DNA of 5,269 nt from QVMP01 sp047974325. GTDB taxonomy: Bacteria > Bacteroidota > Bacteroidia > Bacteroidales > Dysgonomonadaceae. The stretch covers positions 1-5,269 of the forward strand of contig JBKECE010000176.1 in NCBI GenBank assembly GCA_047974325.1, given 5' to 3'. The notes beneath the pieces were generated by a model. It ran no database searches. It saw only the letters and a program-made list of their open reading frames with translations, and was not told the DNA's origin. A program made the translations under genes and the position numbers. Positions 1-5,269 of this stretch are shown piece after piece (within the stretch, counting starts at the first letter, position 1; each line of letters starts with the position of its first letter).

Positions 1-366
1 TTGTTGACAGCATGGAACAATGATGTGAAAGACAACACCATACTTCCTGAAATGAAAAACACATATACCGGAACAATTGGAGCTGATGTTGAATGGTTTG
101 GTTTCCTGACCAGTACGGAATCTTTTGTTGATGATGCATTGGTTTATGAATATATATTGAATGATGGTAAAATCAAAGTGATGAACAAGTCAAACACGGC
201 AATTTACCTATCAGCTTACAGTATCACAGGTCAAAGTGTTTTAAGCAAAACCTTAGCTCCTGTTGAAACTTTCGAACAAGATATTCAAGGCTTTGGTAAT
301 TGTTTAATCTTGAAGATTGTAAGTGTAGATGGACAGGTTTACACGAGAAAAGTGTTCACTAAATAA
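1..366 (+). CDS. C-terminal part of a secreted LamG/T9SS-tail protein (5' end outside window)
   Basis: This is an open frame from the first base to a TAA at 364-366, so the true start lies upstream. The first 15 visible residues (AWNNDVKDNTIL) match the end of the LamG-like domain of the next gene (AWNNDIRDNTIL). A short linker with IGADVEWF follows, again matched in the next gene (IGADVGWF). Residues about 55-121 resemble a Por_Secre_tail (type A) T9SS sorting domain: a beta-rich segment, the YSITGQSV turn, and a basic end (TRKVFTK). From family knowledge such tails direct export through the type IX system and surface anchoring or release. No catalytic domain is visible; if there is one it must lie upstream of the LamG part. 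The gene is a paralogue of the next one and probably belongs to the same glycan-use locus. The partial call is firm, the function unknown. Confidence 0.75.
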   Translation: MLTAWNNDVKDNTILPEMKNTYTGTIGADVEWFGFLTSTESFVDDALVYEYILNDGKIKVMNKSNTAIYLSAYSITGQSVLSKTLAPVETFEQDIQGFGNCLILKIVSVDGQVYTRKVFTK

Positions 367-387
367 ATCACATACAGAACTTTTTAG

Positions 388-438
388 TTATTTTTCCTGA
401 TCAAACTCTGAATTCCAGGGTTTGATCAGGAAAAATAA
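388..438. repeat. Near-perfect inverted repeat / long hairpin between the two secreted-protein genes
   Basis: The arms 388-406 and 420-438 are perfect 19-base reverse complements, with a core CCTGATCAAAC / GTTTGATCAGG. Pairing can continue inward (407-419 as a T-G wobble, then 408-410 with 416-418), leaving a 5-base loop AATTC, so the stem could reach about 23 pairs. The outer part is T-rich on the left and A-rich on the right. An intrinsic terminator normally has A residues before and T residues after its stem, so this is not the canonical arrangement in either direction. It starts 21 bp after the stop of the upstream gene and ends 53 bp before the GH76 start. It could end or stabilise the upstream transcript, or act as a regulator site for the downstream operon. 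The structure is certain, the role is not. Confidence 0.85.
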
Positions 439-452
439 TAACTCAGATTTTG
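421..452 (+). promoter_or_regulatory. Weak candidate Bacteroidetes-type promoter for the GH76 operon
   Basis: A TTTG at 421-424 could be a -33 element and AGATTTTG at 445-452 a -7 element, with 20 bases between them. The Bacteroidetes consensus is TTTG, about 20 bases, then TAnnTTTG. The TTTG parts match but the TA of the -7 box does not. A start near 459 would give a leader of about 33 bases before the ATG at 492. The -33 element lies within the right arm of the inverted repeat, so a protein bound there would be expected to affect it. TTTG is common in AT-rich DNA, so this is tentative. Confidence 0.25.
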
Positions 453-491
453 TGAGTCCCATCCGACAAATTAACAATCTAATACAAACAG

Positions 492-2636
492 ATGAAAGTA
501 AATTGTGTCTCATTTTTGTTATTCCTCTTAATAATCATACAACTGTCTGCAACACCAGCAGATGTTTCTTCGGATGTGGTGGCAGTAGAAGAAATAACAG
601 TAAAAGAGCCTGTTGAAGGGTTGATTTTTGATGGGACAAAATCCAATAGTTTCATTAATCTTGGAAATAATCCCCTCCTTGTTTCTCCCTCAGAATTCAC
701 AGTTGAAGCAGTTGTTTGTTTTTCGTCTTTAACAGGTGGTTATATAATTTCATCTGAAGGCTGGACGAGCACAGAAGGTAATCAGGGCTATTCATTGCGG
801 TTGAATAACGGGAAAATTAATTTTTCCGTGGGCGTGAGTTCTGCCTGGTCTGAAATTAACGCTCCTGTTGATGCACCCTTGAATAAATGGATGCATGTTG
901 CTGCTGTTTACAGCACTGATTTCATGAGATTGTATGTTGATGGGTTGATGGTTGATTCTAAAGCTAATCCCGGGATTATTGCTCTATCATCTCAGAATCT
1001 CATCATTGGAGAGGGATCAGCATGGAAGAACCGTCGATTGAGCGGAAGAATAGGATATATTCGTTTATGGAATAAAGTCCGGACACCAGACCAAATCAGA
1101 TTGCTAATCAATGAATATTCAGCTGGAACAGAGCAGGATTTAATAGCAGCATGGAATAATGACATCAGGGATAATACGATTCTTTTTGATAAGAAATCAA
1201 CTATTTCAGGGGTTGAGAACGCGGAAACTTGTTTGTCTCGCGGGAAAGAAATTTATGAGTTAATAAATCAGTATTACCGAAAATCCAATGGTTTATATAA
1301 TGAAAGTTATCCGGGACAAAGTAATGACCCTACATATTCATATCTTTGGCCTTACGATGTCATGGTTTCGGGAGCAACAGCGCTCTATCGTGTCGGCTAT
1401 GGGCTTAATTTAACGGAGTTTGATGATAATTACCAAAAGTATTATAACAAGAAATATGTTGGTGGTAAATGGATTGAAGGATATGCATCTGCCACAAATG
1501 GATCAACGGGTAATGGTACACGTTTTTATGACGATAACTCGATCGTCGGACTTAATATTTTAAAGTCCTATGAAATATTTAATCAAGTACGTTTTTTTGA
1601 AAGGTCCTCTAAAATTGTTGAGTTTTTAAAGACAGGTAAAGATAACATCCTGGGGGGTGGTCTTTGGTGGAATGAAGATGAAAAAAACATCCCGTCCAAT
1701 CCGAATTCAAACAAGCCCACGTGTTCCAATGGTTATGCTACATTTTTTTTATTGAATTATTATAAAAGATGTCCCGGAAATGAAAAAAGCACAGTGCTTG
1801 CCTTTGCAAAAGAGTTATATGATTGGCTGAAAGCTAACCTCCGTGATCCGGCAGATAATTGTTACTGGAATGATGTGGGAGCTTCCGGTGTAATTAACAA
1901 AACCAAATGGACTTACAATACTGGCGTGATGATTCAGAATGCACTTCGTTTATACGAAATAACCCTAAACAGCTCGTATCTCGATGATGCCATAAAATCA
2001 GCGGAAGGATCTTATAAATTATTTTCAGGTGCACGTAACGGGGTAAATGCATTTTTCCCGGATCATGACCCATGGTTTAATGTAGAATTAGCAAAAGCTT
2101 ACATCAATCTAAGCCCGTACTTTCCGGAGGCAAATACATATGTCAAAACCTTTCATACGTTTATTAATCATGCATATAATCACGCACGGAATGCGAATGG
2201 CTTTTTTTATGAAGACTGGACAGGTGTCAGTCCCAAAAGATATTATTATTTGTTGATGCAGGCACCTGTTGTCGAAGCTTTTGGTCTCTTGTCCGAATAT
2301 TACAAAGAAAAGGGAGATGTCTGGGGAAATTTTGCTGGTATAATTGGGGCAGATGTCGGGTGGTTTGATAATCTTACTACTGTCAGAAATCCACGGAATA
2401 TATTAAAAGGTGTTGATATTCATGTGTTCAAACAAGGTTTCCGGGTAATAAACGACACTGATGCACGTTTACATTTACAAGTGTTTAGTCTTCAGGGTGT
2501 TGTTGTTGAGGAGTTTGCTGTTAACAGGTATGAGCAGGTTGTAAGACAATTAAACAATCTGAATGGATATTATATTGTAAGATGTGAGAATGAGCATAAA
2601 GAGGTGTGTTTTAAAAAGATTGTGTTAAAACAATAG
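492..2636 (+). CDS. Secreted GH76 family alpha-1,6-mannanase-like protein with LamG domain and T9SS tail
   Basis: This 714-residue protein is complete. Residues 1-20 or 1-23 form a signal peptide (hydrophobic 6-18, likely cleavage after LSA or ATPA), which supports the ATG at 492; no Shine-Dalgarno is seen, as is usual in this phylum. Residues about 43-232 are a LamG/concanavalin-like jelly roll (FTVEAVVCF, KWMHVAAVY, LYVDGLMV, GRIGYIRLWNK). Residues about 245-608 match glycoside hydrolase family 76: YDDNS with the paired acids D347 and D348, GGGLWWN at 388-394 and WTYNTGVMIQNALRLYE at 473-489. In characterised GH76 enzymes the Asp pair is catalytic and the substrate is alpha-1,6-mannan, as in fungal mannan backbones. 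Residues about 635-714 resemble a T9SS sorting domain (VFSLQGVVV, GYYIVRC, KKIVLKQ). The likely role is extracellular or surface cleavage of alpha-mannan, probably with glycan binding by the LamG part. The kinase starts 33 bp downstream. The GH76 call is strong; exact substrate is inferred. Confidence 0.88.
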   Translation: MKVNCVSFLLFLLIIIQLSATPADVSSDVVAVEEITVKEPVEGLIFDGTKSNSFINLGNNPLLVSPSEFTVEAVVCFSSLTGGYIISSEGWTSTEGNQGYSLRLNNGKINFSVGVSSAWSEINAPVDAPLNKWMHVAAVYSTDFMRLYVDGLMVDSKANPGIIALSSQNLIIGEGSAWKNRRLSGRIGYIRLWNKVRTPDQIRLLINEYSAGTEQDLIAAWNNDIRDNTILFDKKSTISGVENAETCLSRGKEIYELINQYYRKSNGLYNESYPGQSNDPTYSYLWPYDVMVSGATALYRVGYGLNLTEFDDNYQKYYNKKYVGGKWIEGYASATNGSTGNGTRFYDDNSIVGLNILKSYEIFNQVRFFERSSKIVEFLKTGKDNILGGGLWWNEDEKNIPSNPNSNKPTCSNGYATFFLLNYYKRCPGNEKSTVLAFAKELYDWLKANLRDPADNCYWNDVGASGVINKTKWTYNTGVMIQNALRLYEITLNSSYLDDAIKSAEGSYKLFSGARNGVNAFFPDHDPWFNVELAKAYINLSPYFPEANTYVKTFHTFINHAYNHARNANGFFYEDWTGVSPKRYYYLLMQAPVVEAFGLLSEYYKEKGDVWGNFAGIIGADVGWFDNLTTVRNPRNILKGVDIHVFKQGFRVINDTDARLHLQVFSLQGVVVEEFAVNRYEQVVRQLNNLNGYYIVRCENEHKEVCFKKIVLKQ

Positions 2637-2669
2637 AACTGTTGGAGGTTTCTTTAATTAAATGTAAAT

Positions 2670-3644
2670 ATGTACCAATTTGACAAACGTATAGTAATGA
2701 CTTTAGATGCCGGAGGAACCAATTTTGTGTTTTCGGCTATGCAATCGAATGTAGAAATAGTAAATCCCATTTGCCTTCAATCGAACGCGCACGATTTGGA
2801 AAAATGCCTGCAAACACTTGTTGAAGGTTTTGTGCAGGTAAAAGTACAGTTGAACGAAGAACCGATCGCCATCAGTTTCGCTTTTCCCGGTCCGGCCGAC
2901 TATGTAAATGGGATCATTGGTGATTTGCCAAACCTCAAAGCATTTCGTGGCGGGGTAGCTTTAGGACCGTTTCTTAAAGAGAAATTTGGCATTCCAGTTT
3001 TTATCAATAACGATGGCGACCTTTTTGCATATGGTGAGGCTATTGCCGGGATTTTACCCGAAATAAACCATAAACTTGCCGAAGCCGGCTGTTCGAAGCG
3101 ATTCAAAAACCTGCTTGGTGTCACATTCGGTACCGGATTTGGTGGTGGAGTGGTTACCAATGGGAAATTACACATGGGCGATAATGGTGCCGGAGGGGAT
3201 GTGTGGGTTTTTCGTCATAAGAAACACCGTAATTGCATAACTGAAGAAAGTGTCGGTGTAGCAGCCATCAAACGCATGTACAGTGAGTTTTCGGGCGACA
3301 ATGCTATGGAACATTCGCCCAAAGATATATGCCAGATTGCTTCAGGACAAAAAGCCGGTGATAAAGCCGCCGCGTTGAGAACTTTCGCTGAGTTAGGTGA
3401 AGAAGCCGGTGATACCATTGCACATGCCATCACTTTGGTGGATGGGCTGGTTGTGATTGGCGGAGGATTGACAGGAGCAGCAGAATTTTTTATGCCAGCC
3501 TTAATGAGTGAACTCAATGGAACCATTGGCCGGCTGAGTGGCGAAAGCTTTCCCCGGTTGCAAATGAAAGCTTTTGATTTGAATGATGAGCAGGAACTGG
3601 AGGCATTTATTAAAGGGAGCTCTACCCAAGTGCTTGTTTCTTGA
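2670..3644 (+). CDS. ROK family sugar kinase (RokA-like), ending early at an in-frame TGA
   Basis: The 324-residue frame has the ROK/hexokinase-fold signatures in order: phosphate-1 loop DAGGTNF at 13-19, sugar-binding FPGPAD at 72-77 and LPNL at 86-89, INND with the predicted catalytic base D115, phosphate-2 loop FGTGFGGG at 153-160, and adenosine motif VVIGGG at 261-266. The family phosphorylates cytoplasmic sugars with ATP; RokA of Bacteroides fragilis is a broad hexokinase, so mannose or glucose is a reasonable substrate guess here. The zinc motif CxCGxxGCxE of many ROK proteins is absent: the matching stretch at about 182-195 has one Cys (C189) before TEESVG. The frame ends at TGA 3642-3644, but sense coding resumes at once in the same frame (see 3645-3785), so the product as read lacks the normal C-terminal helix. 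The ATG at 2670 starts just before the phosphate loop and fits the family; GGAGG at 2644-2648 is too far upstream to be a good ribosome site for it. Confidence 0.85.
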   Translation: MYQFDKRIVMTLDAGGTNFVFSAMQSNVEIVNPICLQSNAHDLEKCLQTLVEGFVQVKVQLNEEPIAISFAFPGPADYVNGIIGDLPNLKAFRGGVALGPFLKEKFGIPVFINNDGDLFAYGEAIAGILPEINHKLAEAGCSKRFKNLLGVTFGTGFGGGVVTNGKLHMGDNGAGGDVWVFRHKKHRNCITEESVGVAAIKRMYSEFSGDNAMEHSPKDICQIASGQKAGDKAAALRTFAELGEEAGDTIAHAITLVDGLVVIGGGLTGAAEFFMPALMSELNGTIGRLSGESFPRLQMKAFDLNDEQELEAFIKGSSTQVLVS

Positions 3645-3785
3645 ACAGATAAAATGGTGAATTACAATTCAGAAAAAAGAATATGTGTGGCTGTTACAAA
3701 ACTAGGAGCAAGTAAAGCCATATCACTGGGTGCTTATGCTTTTGCATTAAACGAAATGGATGTTGCTTCCGAACAAATAATTTAA
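3645..3785 (+). pseudogene. Detached C-terminal segment of the ROK kinase, in the same frame after the TGA
   Basis: After TGA 3642-3644 the frame stays open, with no shift, for 46 codons to TAA 3783-3785. The peptide contains NSEKRICVAVTKLGASKAI followed by SLGAYAFALNEMD. This matches my recollection of how ROK kinases of this clade end: a KRIGV-like strand, an LG(T/A)SKAI segment and a GAYAFALN helix. Read through, the kinase would have 371 residues including the TGA position, and would end 26 bp before the permease start, a normal operon gap. The simplest account is one substitution, for example GGA (Gly) to TGA, in an intact gene, or a sequencing error. An ATG at 3654 could in principle start a 43-residue peptide, but the sequence clearly belongs to the kinase. 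Without this helix the enzyme may be unstable or inactive. Confidence 0.8.
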
Positions 3786-3811
3786 TTTACATCACAAGAA
3801 AATCAAATACA

Positions 3812-4990
3812 ATGAAAAAAGAAAACTCGATTGCTAAAATTTTGCCAGTATTGTTTGGATTCTTTATCATGGGCTTTTGCGATGTGGTAGGAATTACAGC
3901 CATGCATGTGAAAGAAGATTTATTAGGCAGTTACAGTCCGGAATTCAGGGATACACTTTCGAATCTTATTCCGGTGGCTCTGTTTTCCATGTTTCTTATT
4001 TTTTCCATTCCTACGGGGATGCTGATGAACAAAATTGGTCGCAAAAAAACTGTTTTGCTTAGTAATGTCATTACCATTGTAGCAATGTTTATTCCATTGA
4101 TAGAATACTCATTCGCCATGTCATTAGTAGCCTTTGCCTTGTTGGGGATTGCAAACACCATTCTTCAGGTGTCGTTAAATCCCTTGTTGACCAATGTAGT
4201 TAAGGGCGATAGGCTGACATCGAGCCTCACGGCCGGGCAGTTTGTAAAAGCAATATCGTCATTTTGCGGACCATTTATCGCGGCATGCTCGGCATCAATG
4301 CTCGGGAACTGGCAATATATTTTCCCCATCTACGCGTTTATTACACTTATTTCAACAGTCTGGTTGATTGCAACGCCTATAAAAGAAGAAGTCATAACGA
4401 ATAAAGCCAGTTCATTTGGCGAGGTGTTCAGTCTGTTGAAAGATAAAACAATTTTATTGTTTTTCTTAGGAATTGTCTTCGTGGTTGGAGTTGATGTGGG
4501 TATAAATACTGCTGCACCCAAAATTTTAATGGAGCGAGCAGGACTCAATTCAATCGACGCAGGTTACGGACCCAGTACGTATTTTGCATTCCGCACAGCA
4601 GGAGCATTTATTGGAACTATATTACTTGCAAATTATTCTCTCGTCGGAATATTTAAAGCCATTACTGTTACAGTTGTTTTAGCACTGATTGCACTCATAT
4701 TTGCAGGAGATAAAATTACTATTTTTGCATTATTTGCCATTATCGGTCTTGCCATTGCCAATGTATTTTCCATTATAATTTCACAGGCGCTGCAATCACG
4801 TCCCAGCAAAGCTAATGAAATTTCGGGTCTGATGATTACCGGAGTTTTCGGAGGAGCTGTTATTCCGTTTATCATGGGATTAACTTCGGATATGATTGGT
4901 TCGCAGGTAGGTTCAGTGTTAGTTATTTTGCTAAGCGCGGCTTATCTCCTTTTGGAGGCTTTCCAGCTAAATCAAAACCATAAGTTGTAA
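3812..4990 (+). CDS. Major facilitator sugar permease, FucP/GluP (FHS)-like
   Basis: This 392-residue, strongly hydrophobic protein has a pattern consistent with 12 membrane helices, and its length is normal for the family. Helix 1 spans about 10-31 (LPVLFGFFIMGFCDVVGI), a form I associate with Bacteroidetes sugar permeases. The loop after helix 2 carries the MFS motif A variant GMLMNKIGRKK at 69-79, and helix 4 carries LGIANTILQVSLNPLL at 111-126, with the N-P pair typical of FHS-type transporters. A second short, charged loop near 190-210 separates the two six-helix halves. The protein would import a monosaccharide by proton symport across the inner membrane. Its place after a GH76 mannanase and a ROK kinase suggests mannose or another hexose, but the sequence alone does not fix the substrate. 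No Shine-Dalgarno precedes the ATG; it is chosen because helix 1 follows directly. Confidence 0.85.
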   Translation: MKKENSIAKILPVLFGFFIMGFCDVVGITAMHVKEDLLGSYSPEFRDTLSNLIPVALFSMFLIFSIPTGMLMNKIGRKKTVLLSNVITIVAMFIPLIEYSFAMSLVAFALLGIANTILQVSLNPLLTNVVKGDRLTSSLTAGQFVKAISSFCGPFIAACSASMLGNWQYIFPIYAFITLISTVWLIATPIKEEVITNKASSFGEVFSLLKDKTILLFFLGIVFVVGVDVGINTAAPKILMERAGLNSIDAGYGPSTYFAFRTAGAFIGTILLANYSLVGIFKAITVTVVLALIALIFAGDKITIFALFAIIGLAIANVFSIIISQALQSRPSKANEISGLMITGVFGGAVIPFIMGLTSDMIGSQVGSVLVILLSAAYLLLEAFQLNQNHKL

Positions 4991-5027
4991 ATGATATAAA
5001 GTCTAATACTCAATACTTCGTTAAACT

Positions 5028-5269
5028 TTAGGCACATTTAGTGCCATATAAAATAAGTCCTTTGATATTTTGTTTTTTTTTAAGTATGTTTGGTCTTAGA
5101 GCAAACATTGCAATAAATCTGTCAAGCAGTAATATATTGTGATTCATTACTTTAATATCCGCCATAGAGAATTCTTCTCTTTGCGATTTTGGTATGGAAA
5201 ACCAATGTGTAACCTTGGCAACATTGACGGCAGTGAGCGACCTATTAAAGTGAAAATGCAGTTTGTTTT
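5028..5269 (-). CDS. C-terminal end of a probable DDE transposase (5' part outside window)
   Basis: On the minus strand a frame is open from the right edge (first full codon at 5267-5265) through 79 codons to a TAA at 5030-5028. It begins NKLHFHFNRSLTAVNVAKV and includes EEFSMADIKVMNHNILLLDR and a final LILYGTKCA. This resembles the C-terminal end of IS4-like DDE transposases common in Bacteroidetes, where an LHFN-SLT-N-AK segment and an FSM-D-K-N-L segment follow the last catalytic Glu. I recognise this by style, not by alignment, and the catalytic DDE residues would lie outside the window. The 37 bp between the permease stop and this stop would then hold the end of the insertion sequence; I could not identify its terminal repeat. 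The element lies convergent to the permease. An ATG inside the frame (Met at 5166-5164, in FSMAD) is not considered a real start. Confidence 0.6.
   Translation of the reverse strand, partial: NKLHFHFNRSLTAVNVAKVTHWFSIPKSQREEFSMADIKVMNHNILLLDRFIAMFALRPNILKKKQNIKGLILYGTKCA

Noticed and set aside
76..105. The IGADV-WF linker as a start of a GH53-like domain, which has a similar GADVSW opening.
   Set aside because: In both proteins the motif leads directly into the sorting tail within about 30 residues, leaving no room for a catalytic barrel.
388..438. Inverted repeats of an invertible promoter (phase variation).
   Set aside because: Only about 13 bases lie between the arms, too little to carry a promoter; known invertible promoters have arms separated by a hundred or more bases.
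2644..2648. GGAGG as the ribosome binding site of the kinase.
   Set aside because: It is 21 bases before the ATG at 2670, and the nearer ATG at 2662 is followed at once by TAA. Genes in this phylum generally do not depend on Shine-Dalgarno pairing.
3642..3680. Selenocysteine insertion at the kinase TGA.
   Set aside because: No stem-loop is apparent in the 40 bases after the TGA, and a ROK kinase has no known use for selenocysteine near its C-terminus.
3654..3785. A possible separate 43-residue gene starting at ATG 3654 between the kinase and the permease.
   Set aside because: It is in the kinase frame, directly after the TGA, and its sequence matches the conserved end of ROK kinases, so it is a cut-off tail and not a new small gene.
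5031..5045. Short hairpin GGCAC-ATTTA-GTGCC as a terminator after the permease.
   Set aside because: The stem is only 5 bp, no T-run follows on either strand, and it lies in the last codons of the transposase-like frame.
5073..5081. Run of nine T as a terminator tract or slippage site.
   Set aside because: No stem precedes it on the plus strand; on the minus strand it encodes a KKK stretch and the frame stays open through it, so there is no sign that it has slipped.

Overview
The window looks like a piece of a Bacteroidetes (Bacteroidota) chromosome, from an accessory carbohydrate-use locus. The evidence is AT-rich DNA, gene starts without Shine-Dalgarno sequences, two proteins ending in type IX secretion (T9SS) sorting-like tails, a FucP/GluP-type sugar permease and a RokA-like ROK kinase. 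This placement rests on protein style, not on a marker gene.

Layout, left to right: (1) 1-366, the 3' end of a secreted protein with a LamG-like remnant and a C-terminal sorting domain, cut by the window edge. (2) 367-491, an intergenic region with a strong near-perfect inverted repeat (388-438) and a weak Bacteroidetes-type promoter candidate. (3) 492-2636, a complete secreted protein with signal peptide, LamG/concanavalin-like domain, family GH76 alpha-1,6-mannanase-like catalytic domain and T9SS-like tail. (4) 2670-3644, a ROK sugar kinase that stops early at an in-frame TGA; its missing C-terminal segment continues in the same frame to a TAA at 3783-3785. (5) 3812-4990, a 12-TM major facilitator sugar permease. 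(6) 5028-5269, on the minus strand, the C-terminal end of what appears to be a DDE transposase, running off the right edge.

Genes 3 to 5 lie on one strand with short gaps (33 bp, then 26 bp if the kinase is read to its original end) and probably form one operon. The inferred logic is that the exported GH76 enzyme cuts alpha-mannan or a mannose-rich glycan, the permease imports the released hexose across the inner membrane, and the ROK kinase phosphorylates it. No SusC/SusD pair, GH92 or regulator is visible here.

The most notable points are the TGA interrupting the kinase near its conserved C-terminal helix, the relation between the first two secreted proteins (the upstream one reads like the downstream one with the GH76 domain left out), and the inverted repeat between them, whose T- and A-tract polarity is opposite to that of a normal intrinsic terminator.
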